Source: Candidatus Magnetominusculus xianensis
GTDB taxonomy: Bacteria; Nitrospirota; Thermodesulfovibrionia; Thermodesulfovibrionales; Magnetobacteriaceae
DNA length: 50,210 bases
Assembly (NCBI GenBank): GCA_001541255.1
Contig: LNQR01000060.1
Span: forward strand, 1-50,210
Direction of reading: 5' to 3'
Positions within the stretch are counted from its first letter, which is position 1. Each line of letters begins with the position of its first letter. Made by a program: the position numbers and the translations under genes. The notes below the pieces were generated by a model. That model ran no database searches and was not told the DNA's origin. It saw nothing but the letters and a program-made list of their open reading frames with translations. This document shows, in pieces, positions 1-8,327 of this stretch.

Positions 1-30
1 AAAATACCCCAGCTGCCTAGCCGCTACGCC

Positions 31-54
31 CACCCCTCAAAAGAAAGGGGGGTG
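31..54. other. Small G/C hairpin near left edge
   Basis: CACCCC at 31-36 can pair with GGGGTG at 49-54. There is no clear T-run, so it is a weak terminator or structural element, perhaps from a gene left of the window. The remaining bases up to 216 hold no convincing gene. Confidence 0.3.
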
Positions 55-216
55 CTATTATGACACAGTCTGGAAAACGGGAATCCAGGAGAGGGATTAG
101 CGGGTGTAAGTTTCTAATGCAATTGCCCTGCAACCCTGAATATGAGATTGCAATAGGCAATCGTTATGTGATAAACTATACACCGTCAGACAATTTATAT
201 CCAGCGAGGGATTACT

Positions 217-600
217 ATGGCATTTTCGTTACTATTAGTTGACGATTCCAATGTGGCCAGACGATATGTCAGGAAGGAGATGCTGTCCATATTGAATTAT
301 GAAGATATTGCAATAACAGAAGGGTCAAATGGCAAGGAGGCATATGACTTCTGCACTGCCAACAAATTTGACCTTGTAGTGATAGACCTGACGATGCCCG
401 TGATGACCGGTTATGAGGCGCTGGAGTGTCTCAAAAAAAGTGGAAATACAGTAAAGGCAATTGTACTCAGCGCTGATATCCAGCCCGGCGTCGAAGAAAT
501 GGTAAAGGCCTCAGGGGCTATCGGCTATTTGAAAAAGCCTTTTAACAGGGAACAAATGCTTAAGCTCCTTGAAGAGAGCGGTTATAATGTTAAAGATTAG
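217..600 (+). CDS. Single-domain CheY-like response regulator
   Basis: This 127-residue protein is one receiver domain with no output domain. The acidic pocket is D9/D10, the phosphoacceptor is D57 in a DLTMPVMTG context, the switch Ser is S85 and the conserved Lys is K107 followed by Pro. A GAGG ribosome binding site precedes the ATG by about 10 bases. The stop overlaps the start of the CheC-like gene by 14 bases, so translation is probably coupled. The natural reading is a phosphorylated switch that the adjacent CheC-like protein dephosphorylates and that influences the GGDEF enzyme encoded next. No cognate kinase is adjacent. The domain assignment is secure; the partners are inferred from gene order. 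Confidence 0.95.
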   Translation: MAFSLLLVDDSNVARRYVRKEMLSILNYEDIAITEGSNGKEAYDFCTANKFDLVVIDLTMPVMTGYEALECLKKSGNTVKAIVLSADIQPGVEEMVKASGAIGYLKKPFNREQMLKLLEESGYNVKD

Positions 601-1231
601 CCTTTCTGAAGACGAACAGGACTTATTAAGAGAGACCTTTAATCTTGCATTAGGGCAGGCAGGAGACAGACTTGCAAGGCTGCTGAGTTCTTTTGTCGAT
701 TTAGCTGTCCCCAACATCGGGATACTTGAGGCTGAGAAAGTCGCCGACAAGATTTTAAAAGATACCGTTTTTTCTCAATCTGATTTAGTAACAGCACTGA
801 GGCAGTCATATGATGTGCCAGGGGCTAGGATTGATGGCGAGGCCATTGTAATATTTAACGACCAGGCAATACAAACCGCAGCCGGTGTTTTTGGCATTGA
901 TAACGTTGCCGACCATTCACAGGAAATAGAAATAATGCTTGAGCTGACGAACATCATAGCAGGGGCATGTCTGAACGGGATAGCTAATCAACTGTTTAAT
1001 AAGGATATGTCGTTTACCCCCCCAGTGGTGCAGGCCGATAGGGTTAATTTAACAAAATTTGTCTACAGCACGTTTCAACGAACCCAGTTAAAGTGGGACT
1101 ATACGTTAATGGTAATGATAGCGTTCAACCTGAAAGACCAGCGCTTTAAGAGCGATTTAGTAATATTTATATCTGAAAGGTCAATTGAATCAGTGCAGAG
1201 AGCGCTTCAGACGATGCTTTCTGAGATGTGA
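587..1231 (+). CDS. CheC-family CheY-P phosphatase
   Basis: The protein has 214 residues. Two copies of the CheC/CheX active-site signature E-x2-N-x3-G are visible: E17-N20-G24 and E119-N122-G126. Two motifs are typical of CheC, whereas CheX has one. CheC proteins remove phosphate from CheY-type receivers, and a receiver gene lies directly upstream. The ATG at 587 is preferred over an in-frame TTG at 569 because a GAAGAGAG site lies 8 bases before it. The end overlaps or abuts the diguanylate cyclase gene, giving a three-gene operon of receiver, phosphatase and cyclase. No CheA, CheR, CheB or chemoreceptor is nearby, so the target may be c-di-GMP output rather than flagellar motors. Confidence 0.85.
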   Translation: MLKISLSEDEQDLLRETFNLALGQAGDRLARLLSSFVDLAVPNIGILEAEKVADKILKDTVFSQSDLVTALRQSYDVPGARIDGEAIVIFNDQAIQTAAGVFGIDNVADHSQEIEIMLELTNIIAGACLNGIANQLFNKDMSFTPPVVQADRVNLTKFVYSTFQRTQLKWDYTLMVMIAFNLKDQRFKSDLVIFISERSIESVQRALQTMLSEM

Positions 1232-1236
1232 CGATT

Positions 1237-2220
1237 ATGGAGACAACGGTGCAAAATATAGGAGATTATTTCAGTAAGACCATAGTTGACAGCTTGAGCG
1301 TCGGTGTTGTGGTGCTTGACCTGTCATCCCGCGTAGTGGTGTGGAATAGTTTTATGTCCAAACACAGCGGCATCGGCGCTGAAGACGCAGTGGGGAAGGA
1401 CTTATTTGACATATTTCCATATTTGTCAAGGAACTGGCTTGAACTGAAATTCCAGAGCCTTCGAATACTGAAGAGTTATTCGTTTGTCTCGTGGAAGCAA
1501 AGGCCATATCTGTTCAGATTTCAGCATAACCGCCAAATAACGGGCGGGGGCGAATATATGTATCAGGATTGCACATTTATCCCAATATTGGACACCGATG
1601 GCAAGACGACCTTAATCTGCATGACAATACAGGACATGACCGAGGCCGCCGAATCACAAAAGATAGTGGAAGAGGTAATAGACGCTAACAAGGCCCTTCA
1701 GCTTATGACTAACTATGACGCCCTGACCTCTGTCTACAACAGGGGTTACATAGAAAAACAGCTTGAGGCAGAGTTTAACAAATCAAAAATGAATGGGAAT
1801 GTGTTTTCCATGCTAATGTTCGACCTGGATCACTTCAAAAAGGTGAACGATACGTATGGGCATCTGGCTGGTGACGATGTATTGAAAACTGTCTCTAAAA
1901 AAGTTGGCGGGCTGCTGCGAAATGCAGTGGACTCGTTGGGAAGATATGGCGGCGAGGAATTTATCATAATATTAACAGAGACAAACGAGGAAACCGCTGC
2001 AGTCATTGCAGAGCAGATTAGAGAAGGCGTTGAGCAAATGACAATCTCATCAGGTGACTACACGATAAAGGCAACACTAAGCATGGGCGTAGTGGAGTAT
2101 CGAGCCGACCTGAGAGACTACCTGCAAATGCTGCACGAGGTGGACATTGCCCTGTATAACTCCAAAAAACAAGGCCGTAACAGGGTAACAAAATACACTC
2201 AACTGAATAACATCAACTGA
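1237..2220 (+). CDS. PAS-GGDEF diguanylate cyclase
   Basis: The protein has 327 residues from the ATG at 1237; a GTG at 1228 that overlaps the upstream stop is an alternative. An N-terminal PAS domain (about 12-135) is followed by a short helical linker and a GGDEF domain (about 160-320). The active-site motif is GGEEF at 238-242, with metal-binding D196 in FDLDHFKKVND, so two GTP should be condensed to c-di-GMP. The product-inhibition site is unusual: the expected RxxD before the active site reads R228-N-A-V-D232, one residue too long, so feedback inhibition may be weak or absent. It is the last gene of the receiver/CheC operon, and its 3' end overlaps the convergent glycerate kinase gene by 22 bases. 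Confidence 0.93.
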   Translation: METTVQNIGDYFSKTIVDSLSVGVVVLDLSSRVVVWNSFMSKHSGIGAEDAVGKDLFDIFPYLSRNWLELKFQSLRILKSYSFVSWKQRPYLFRFQHNRQITGGGEYMYQDCTFIPILDTDGKTTLICMTIQDMTEAAESQKIVEEVIDANKALQLMTNYDALTSVYNRGYIEKQLEAEFNKSKMNGNVFSMLMFDLDHFKKVNDTYGHLAGDDVLKTVSKKVGGLLRNAVDSLGRYGGEEFIIILTETNEETAAVIAEQIREGVEQMTISSGDYTIKATLSMGVVEYRADLRDYLQMLHEVDIALYNSKKQGRNRVTKYTQLNNIN

Positions 2221-3434
2221 ATATCCATCACATTAGTACCCGTTGGGCCGGGTTTAAACAGCCCGCCGACGTGTTTGAAGTATGTGTATGAGTTATTATT
2301 AATTAAATAGTCTTGTGCATCGAGACCAACAGTACGGCCTCTTGCTATTGTGTTGCCATCGACAATTGCTCCTGCTGCGTCAGTTGGGCCGTCTGTGCCG
2401 TCCGTCCCTGCGCTCAACATGGTAATGCCAGAGCTTCCTTCGATTTCAAGGGCGAATCTGAGGGCGAGTTCCATGTTCCTGCCTCCTATGCCAGCACCCG
2501 TAACAGTAACGGTAGTTTCGCCGCCAGAGATTAATAATTTTTTATTCGGCGTAATGTGTTTTGACAGCCACTTAACCGCATCTTTTACGTCACCTGCGAG
2601 TTTATCTGTGATAATTTCGGCCTCAAACCCCAGCTCCTGCGCCCGTGCCCGTGCCGCAGTGAGGGCCTGCCCGAGGTCAGCGATGATAATATTTTCAGCG
2701 TTAATTGGCCGATGTTGTATGTCCTTGTTGATAACGTTAATAATATTCGGTGGTAACTTATCAATCAGCCCGTATGTTTTTAGTACATCAATGGCCTCAC
2801 GGCTGGCCTTAGTACTTTCTATCGTCGGGCCGGAGGCGATGACATCAAGGCGATTACCAAGCACGTCAGAGATGATTAAAGACAAAACCTTCGCCGGATA
2901 GGGCAGGGCGGCAAACCCACCGCCTTTTACCCTGGAGAGGCATTTTCTAACAGCGTTTAGTTCATTAATATCGCAGCCAGACTTAAGCAGCGCCTCAGTA
3001 ACAGATTGTTTCTCAGCAAGGGTTATCCCGTCTGCCGGGGCGACAAAGAGCGCCGAACCACCGCCTGAAATCAGGCACAGAATAAGCGTATCTGCCGATG
3101 CACCTTTAACAAGTTCAATGATTTCAGCGGTACTACTGATGCCGTTTTCATCAGGGACGGGGTGCCCGGCCTCAAGAATTTTTATTTTCCCGGCAATATT
3201 AGTTTCACTATGACCATACTTAGTAACGACAACACCGCTGATAATAATATCATCAAGGTGTTGAGCAGCAGCCAGCGCCATCCCATAAGCCCCCTTCCCA
3301 AACCCCGTAATAAAAAGCCTTGAAAATCCCCCATCAACATAAACCCGCCTGACGTAATCGACATAATTTAAAACACGGTTATAAGCAGAACACGAACCAA
3401 CGGCAGAGTTATAAATGTCGATGAGGCAATCCAT
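2199..3434 (-). CDS. Glycerate 2-kinase (MOFRL family)
   Basis: The 411-residue protein should phosphorylate D-glycerate to 2-phosphoglycerate, feeding lower glycolysis. Family motifs are visible: GFGKGA at 44-49, HPVPDENG at 91-98, ISGGGSAL at 122-129, a GGG-rich segment near residue 170, an ISDVLGN segment near 188, and the C-terminal MOFRL region with ISGGETTV and SAGTDGTDGPTDAAGA. The start codon overlaps the stop of the upstream TPR gene as TAATG, so the two are translationally coupled. Its place at the end of an operon with CheW, an ATPase and a TPR protein is odd, because no metabolic partner sits beside it; gapA and pgk lie one operon away. It converges on the diguanylate cyclase gene. 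Confidence 0.9.
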   Translation of the reverse strand: MDCLIDIYNSAVGSCSAYNRVLNYVDYVRRVYVDGGFSRLFITGFGKGAYGMALAAAQHLDDIIISGVVVTKYGHSETNIAGKIKILEAGHPVPDENGISSTAEIIELVKGASADTLILCLISGGGSALFVAPADGITLAEKQSVTEALLKSGCDINELNAVRKCLSRVKGGGFAALPYPAKVLSLIISDVLGNRLDVIASGPTIESTKASREAIDVLKTYGLIDKLPPNIINVINKDIQHRPINAENIIIADLGQALTAARARAQELGFEAEIITDKLAGDVKDAVKWLSKHITPNKKLLISGGETTVTVTGAGIGGRNMELALRFALEIEGSSGITMLSAGTDGTDGPTDAAGAIVDGNTIARGRTVGLDAQDYLINNNSYTYFKHVGGLFKPGPTGTNVMDIQLMLFS

Positions 3435-5113
3435 TAACCTGATTTTAGTTTCTGCAATGAAGCAAGGCTATTCTTATATAAAATTACATCAGGATGATTA
3501 TCTCTATAAAATCTACGGCTTATTTCTAGTGCCTTCTCCAAATATAACTGCGCTTTCTTCGTTTGTCCTAATCGATCCCACGCTGAACCTATATTGTTAT
3601 AATTTCTTGCAATATCTGGGTGATTTTCTCCATATATTTTTAAATAGATTTCCAAAGCCTTATCATAATATTTCAGAGCCTTTTTTGATTCTCCTAAACT
3701 ATTCCATACTGAACCTATATTGTTATAATCCATTGCAACATCTGTATGATTCTCTCCATATACGTTTAAATATATTTCCAATGCCTTCTCGTAATATTTC
3801 AGAGCCATACTTGATTCTCCTATACTATCCCATGTTGCCCCTATGTTGTTATAGCTGTTTGCAACTTCCGGATGGTTCTCTCCGTAAATGTTTATTTTAA
3901 TTTTTAGTGACATCTCTAAATAATCCAATGCTTTCCTAGAATAGCCCAAAATATCCCATGAAAAACCTATATTATTATAGTTTTTTGCAACAACAGGATG
4001 ATTTTTTCCATATACCTTTAAATTAATGTTCAATGCCTTCTCGAAATAATCCAGAGCCTTCTCTATTTTTCCCAAACTATTCCAGACACCGCCTATATTG
4101 TTATAATTTTTTGCGGCTTCTTGATTATTCAGTACTCTTAAATTGAAATCCAATGCCTTTTCAAAATAATCCAGTGCCTTCTCAGATTCCCCTAAACGAT
4201 ACCATGTCTCACCTATATCGTTATAGTTATTTGCAACATCCTGATGATTCTCTCCATGTACTATTAAATAGATACTCAGTGCCTTCTCCAAATATTCCAA
4301 CGACTTTCTATGTAATCCCATACTATTCAGCGCTAAACCCATATTGCTATAATCTTCTGCAACTGACTGATGTTCTTCCCCGTACAAATCTATATCAATT
4401 TTAAGCGCTCTTTCATAATAATCCATTCCCTTTTCCAGTCCTTCTTTAGAGCCCATATATATGTATAAACTTCCAAGTTCTTTGTATAACATTGATAGGA
4501 GTTTTCCTGACAGATCAGGCGGCGGTACCTTCAGGTATTCCTCAATCTCTTTGATACGGGCAAGTCTTCGTTTGAGTGGCATTGCCTTTAGATAATTATA
4601 TCCTTTATCGGTGAGAAGGCTTGTTGGCGTCTTTTCTTTTTCTATTAAAAAGGACAATACGGCAGACCTCCATGACCACATATCCGGGATGGTCGTCATA
4701 AATGAATATATGCCAAGCTCAGTCATCCACAAAAAAAGCGATGCCTTACAGTCACGCGCTATGCTCTCTCTGTGATAGTTAAATCCAAGCACCATTCTAT
4801 CGCCTTCGTCCATCTTTAACCATGTGTCAAGGTCTATGACGTGTATAACATTATATTTATCGCTTAATTTTGCAATCTTTCCTTCAAAGTCACTAAATTT
4901 GGGGAACTTCTTTCGGCTTACTTCAAGAACAACGGACTTTACACCAAAGGTGCTGATTTCTTTGATTATTTTCTTCCTGAACAGCGGGTCGTTAAACTCA
5001 GCGATGATAAGCTGAAAACCACCGCCAAGCTGCAACAGCCTATCGGCTCGCCGCAGCTCCTCCTTGTGACCAGCCGTTAATTCATGTGTATCAACAGTTT
5101 GATGTAATAACAT
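3434..5113 (-). CDS. TPR protein with an uncharacterised N-terminal domain
   Basis: The protein has 559 residues. The first 185 or so form a globular domain I cannot name; it contains LGFNYHRE near 109 and IPDMWSWRS near 142. From memory, large TPR proteins of cyanobacteria and other environmental bacteria carry a similar 'lWl...apdfwsWRsg' block. Residues about 205-550 are roughly eight kinesin-light-chain-type TPR units of 42 residues with the pattern YxxALxIxxxxYGENHPDVAxxYNNIGxxWxxLGExxKAL. One unit is about two residues short. TPR arrays of this kind bind peptides or partner proteins. The gene follows the ATPase by 9 bases and is coupled to glycerate kinase, so it is probably the partner of the ATPase. 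The region is more AT-rich than its neighbours. Function unknown. Confidence 0.85.
   Translation of the reverse strand: MLLHQTVDTHELTAGHKEELRRADRLLQLGGGFQLIIAEFNDPLFRKKIIKEISTFGVKSVVLEVSRKKFPKFSDFEGKIAKLSDKYNVIHVIDLDTWLKMDEGDRMVLGFNYHRESIARDCKASLFLWMTELGIYSFMTTIPDMWSWRSAVLSFLIEKEKTPTSLLTDKGYNYLKAMPLKRRLARIKEIEEYLKVPPPDLSGKLLSMLYKELGSLYIYMGSKEGLEKGMDYYERALKIDIDLYGEEHQSVAEDYSNMGLALNSMGLHRKSLEYLEKALSIYLIVHGENHQDVANNYNDIGETWYRLGESEKALDYFEKALDFNLRVLNNQEAAKNYNNIGGVWNSLGKIEKALDYFEKALNINLKVYGKNHPVVAKNYNNIGFSWDILGYSRKALDYLEMSLKIKINIYGENHPEVANSYNNIGATWDSIGESSMALKYYEKALEIYLNVYGENHTDVAMDYNNIGSVWNSLGESKKALKYYDKALEIYLKIYGENHPDIARNYNNIGSAWDRLGQTKKAQLYLEKALEISRRFYRDNHPDVILYKNSLASLQKLKSG
3470..4440 (-). repeat. 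Tandem ~126-bp coding repeats
   Basis: The TPR array is also visible at DNA level as about eight units of 126 bases. On the plus strand, blocks resembling CCTATATTGTTATAAT and TTCTCCATATA recur at that period. The similarity between units suggests recent duplication or gene conversion, and copy number could vary between strains. Confidence 0.75.
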
Positions 5114-5122
5114 AAAATACTC

Positions 5123-6472
5123 TTATTCAGAACTCAAAGCCGTTTTATAATCATCCAAAAGCCTAATTATGGGGTTCGTTCTCCAAAATAAATCAAAATT
5201 GTCATCAGTATATTCGAACATCGCCAGATTAAAAAGGAGGTCTTCAATAATATCAGAATCCTCTCCAGCATCTTTTCCAATATCCATATTGTGCAGCAAT
5301 TTATAATATCTTGGTCCTTTAGGGAAAAGCATTCTTTTATAATCCATCGCAAGGCTGTTGATGCCTTTTCTTATGGACTCCTCAGTGAATTTATCTGCTG
5401 CATATGAATAAGCACTTTTTAATATACGGATTAACTCTCTGGGTGAACCACCAGAATATTCGATTATCCTATCAATAGTCCCGGGGTTTTCAAAAGTACC
5501 TGGATTGTCAAAAAGACTTATATCTGCCCTTAGTAAAACTATCTTCCTCATTATTTCATAACCATCTTTGTTTTTTGCCCCGTCTTTGTCTGCAATCTTT
5601 ATCATGGGCAGCATAAAATGGTCAAACCCCTGCCGCACCTGATTCTCAGAATAGAAAAGATGAATAGGGGCGCTATACAAAAAATTAGCTTTTACGCTTT
5701 TTACCTGGTTGGCGTCCTCTATAAAAAACCTCCTGCTGTCATCTTTCGACAGTTTATCTGTCCCGTCAACTATAAATAGAACCTTCTGCCCCAGGTTTTT
5801 TTTGACGATTTCATTTTCCACGGCTGCTATAAATTCGTGAAATGCCTCAGCAAATTCACTGAAGTGATGTTTAATCACCTGCCTTAATTCTTCTTTATCA
5901 GTCGTGCCTATTTTAAATGAATTAGTTATTTTTCCAAATAACTTCGTTAGTAATGGAATCCCCGCCTCTGCTTTAATCCCTGTTTTCGTTTCAGACGCGA
6001 AACTCTTTATCTTTTCGCTTGTTACTATTTTTTCGTTAAACCACGATTGCAGTTTCTCCATACTACCCGAATCTATTTTAATTTTATCTTCCTTCAGTTG
6101 CTGTAACAAATTATTGGCAAGGGCCATCAACAAATCAGGATACTGGAGACTATTTATATCCAGCGTTTCCAGTACATCAATAAACACTACATAAAATAAT
6201 CCCCGTTTATTGAGCTCTGTCTTTTGTCTTCTCAATACAGTACTCTTTCCACACCCTACATGTCCGCAAAATAAAGTATGCCCGCTTTCTGGAAGTGAAA
6301 CGTTGGGAAGGGTTGAAATATCGAAGCCCATCTTCTTATATAACTGATTATAAAAGACCCCGCCTCTGCCTTTTTCAGTATCGACGTAACAGGGGTTGCC
6401 TTCTTCTAAGGGTATCTTGAAATCAAGCTGCTTCGCAGCTTCCCTTATATCTTTTGGTGAGCGTATCATCAT
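5123..6472 (-). CDS. P-loop ATPase of the TPR-associated pair
   Basis: The 449-residue protein has a Walker A motif GHVGCGKST at 70-78 and a Walker B strand VLFIVDGTD with D236, in an AAA/STAND-like arrangement. A short N-terminal region (YVDTEKGRG at 29-37) precedes the P-loop, as I recall from bacterial ATPases that begin 'YVdt..RG...FtGHrGcGKSTel'. A segment GGSPRELIRILKSAY in the C-terminal half resembles the sensor-2/lid region of ORC-like ATPases. There is no transmembrane segment and no DNA-binding domain I can recognise. It starts 3 bases after the CheW stop and ends 9 bases before the TPR gene, so all are probably one transcript. A regulatory or scaffold ATPase acting with the TPR protein is the likely role; the biological process is unknown. 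Confidence 0.8.
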   Translation of the reverse strand: MMIRSPKDIREAAKQLDFKIPLEEGNPCYVDTEKGRGGVFYNQLYKKMGFDISTLPNVSLPESGHTLFCGHVGCGKSTVLRRQKTELNKRGLFYVVFIDVLETLDINSLQYPDLLMALANNLLQQLKEDKIKIDSGSMEKLQSWFNEKIVTSEKIKSFASETKTGIKAEAGIPLLTKLFGKITNSFKIGTTDKEELRQVIKHHFSEFAEAFHEFIAAVENEIVKKNLGQKVLFIVDGTDKLSKDDSRRFFIEDANQVKSVKANFLYSAPIHLFYSENQVRQGFDHFMLPMIKIADKDGAKNKDGYEIMRKIVLLRADISLFDNPGTFENPGTIDRIIEYSGGSPRELIRILKSAYSYAADKFTEESIRKGINSLAMDYKRMLFPKGPRYYKLLHNMDIGKDAGEDSDIIEDLLFNLAMFEYTDDNFDLFWRTNPIIRLLDDYKTALSSE

Positions 6473-6475
6473 ATT

Positions 6476-6940
6476 CTAAAACAACGAACCGACGGATGTC
6501 CTTTCAAGCATTTTGTCTATGTCGAGCAGGATTATCAGCCTGTCGTTTAGCTTGGCTATGCCGTATATGAACTCCGTGTTTATGTTTGTCCCCATCGGGG
6601 GCGTTGGCTCTACTATGTCAGACGGTACGCGCAGCACCTCAGAGACTGAATCCACTATCAGACCGATTGTTACCCCCTGTAAATCAACTATCATTACCCG
6701 TGAACTCTCATCACTTGGCTTGTCTTCTATGTCGAATTTCCTTCTCAGGCTCACTACAGGGATTACCTTTCCCCTTAGATTTACCACCCCCTCAACAAAC
6801 GGTGGCGCGTTCGGCACCATCGTTATCTCGGTCATCCGGTTTATCTCCTGCACCCTTAATATGTCAACAGCGTACTCCTCTGTCCCCAGCGTGAATGTTA
6901 CCAACTGCAATACTGTGTCGGTTACGGCAAATGCCTCCAT
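6476..6940 (-). CDS. cheW: CheW-like coupling protein
   Basis: The 154-residue protein is a single CheW domain, with the typical segments FTLGTEEYAVDI, VVNLRGKVIPVV and GLIVDSVSEVLRV. CheW normally bridges chemoreceptors and the kinase CheA. A GGGAGG site lies 8 bases before the ATG. It is the first gene of the operon that continues into the ATPase, TPR and glycerate kinase genes. No CheA or methyl-accepting protein lies in the window, so it either serves a chemotaxis array encoded elsewhere or links the ATPase-TPR pair to one. Confidence 0.93.
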   Translation of the reverse strand: MEAFAVTDTVLQLVTFTLGTEEYAVDILRVQEINRMTEITMVPNAPPFVEGVVNLRGKVIPVVSLRRKFDIEDKPSDESSRVMIVDLQGVTIGLIVDSVSEVLRVPSDIVEPTPPMGTNINTEFIYGIAKLNDRLIILLDIDKMLERTSVGSLF

Positions 6941-7058
6941 CTCAACGCCTCCCTGTCGTTAATTTTCAGTTCTTAAACTATGTCCACTATCATAGTAACA
7001 CATATAGGCCGGAGAATTAAAGTACATTGTTGAGTAGTATAACTTTCTATTATCACAT

Positions 7059-7096
7059 AAAAAAAGGCCTGAAGCGAATTGAATTCGTTTCAGGCC
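7059..7096 (-). terminator. Rho-independent terminator of gapA-pgk
   Basis: The 5' arm 7066-7080 and 3' arm 7082-7096 form a nearly perfect 15-bp inverted repeat. On the minus strand the stem is followed by seven T residues (A-run at 7059-7065). It lies 22 bases beyond the pgk stop. Confidence 0.92.
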
Positions 7097-7118
7097 CCTT
7101 AATATATGTATGCTTAGT

Positions 7119-8315
7119 CTACTTTTTCTCTGAGAGCGCCGCTACGCCGGGCAGTACCTTCCCCTCGAGAAGCTCTAATGACGCGCCGCCTCCCGTTGAG
7201 ATGAACGAGACCTTATCGGCTACCCCAGCCCTCTTGACGGCCAGAACAGAGTCCCCGCCTCCTATGATACTCGTCCCGCTTGAGGCCGCAACTGCCTTTG
7301 CAAGATCATACGTGCCAGAGGAAAACGCCTCTATCTCGAACAAGCCCATCGGACCGTTCCACACTATGGTCTTGGCGTCTGCTACTGCCTGAGCAAATAT
7401 CTTAGACGACTCAGGCCCTACGTCCAGTATCTTCCAGCCCGCAGGGACATTCTCTACAGATACTGCCCTGGTCTCTGAACCCGGCTCAGTTGACTGGGCG
7501 ATTATACAGTCTACCGGCAGCAGGAAGTCAACATTGTTGGCCTTCATCTTTTCCATTATTGAGTTGGCCGTGTCAAGCATTTCAGCCTCACACAGGGAAT
7601 CTCCTATCTCGTGACCCTGTGCCTTGAAAAATGTATTGGCCATGCCGCCGCCAATGATAACCTTATTGACCTTGCCGGCCAGATTCTCAAGAACCCCTAT
7701 CTTACCTGACACCTTCGCGCCGCCTACTATCGCTACAAACGGCCGCACTGGATTGTCTATGGATTCAATCAGGTAATCAAGCTCTTTTTTCATCAGAAGC
7801 CCGGCTGCCGCCGTTTTTACGAATTTTGTGATACCTTCGGTCGTAGCATGTGCCCTGTGAGCAGTGCCAAAGGCGTCATTTACGTAGACATCGGCAAGCT
7901 TGGAGAGTTTCTCCGAGAACCCTGCGTCGTTTTTCTCCTCTTCAGCGTAAAATCTGACGTTTTCGAGGAGGGTGACATCGCCGTCCTTCATGGCATTAAC
8001 CGTATTTTCTACGTCCGGGCCGATGCAGTCTGAAGTAAAGGTCACCTTTTGTTTCAGCAGTTCTTCAAGCCGCTTTGCCACAGGGGCAAGGCTGAACTTC
8101 GGGTTTGGTTTCCCCTTCGGCCTGCCCAGATGGGAGGCAAGTATTACACGCGCCCCGCCTGAAACAGCCGCTTGAATCGTCGGCAGAGCCATGCGAATCC
8201 TGTTGTCGTCTGATATATTGCCTGCATCGTCAAACGGGACATTGAAGTCCACACGTATGAAAACGCGCTTACCTTTTAAGTCAAGGTCTGTCATTACTAT
8301 CTTATTAAGACCCAT
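7119..8315 (-). CDS. pgk: Phosphoglycerate kinase
   Basis: The 398-residue enzyme transfers phosphate between 1,3-bisphosphoglycerate and ADP. Length and motifs are standard: the N-terminal signature [11 protein letters not shown], the substrate-binding segment [22 protein letters not shown] in the middle, and the nucleotide-binding [13 protein letters not shown] near the C-terminus. A GGGAGG site lies 7 bases before the ATG. It follows gapA by 12 bases, so the two consecutive glycolytic steps are co-transcribed, and a strong terminator follows. Confidence 0.98.
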   Translation of the reverse strand: MGLNKIVMTDLDLKGKRVFIRVDFNVPFDDAGNISDDNRIRMALPTIQAAVSGGARVILASHLGRPKGKPNPKFSLAPVAKRLEELLKQKVTFTSDCIGPDVENTVNAMKDGDVTLLENVRFYAEEEKNDAGFSEKLSKLADVYVNDAFGTAHRAHATTEGITKFVKTAAAGLLMKKELDYLIESIDNPVRPFVAIVGGAKVSGKIGVLENLAGKVNKVIIGGGMANTFFKAQGHEIGDSLCEAEMLDTANSIMEKMKANNVDFLLPVDCIIAQSTEPGSETRAVSVENVPAGWKILDVGPESSKIFAQAVADAKTIVWNGPMGLFEIEAFSSGTYDLAKAVAASSGTSIIGGGDSVLAVKRAGVADKVSFISTGGGASLELLEGKVLPGVAALSEKK

Positions 8316-8327
8316 CGCTGTCCTCCC

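Noticed and set aside
60..242. Small open frame of 60 codons upstream of the first receiver gene
   Set aside because: It has a purine-rich stretch before the ATG but overlaps the receiver gene out of frame, and its composition shows no protein-like pattern.
2350..2901. Open frame antisense to glycerate kinase
   Set aside because: It is a shadow of a real gene on the other strand, with no start signal.
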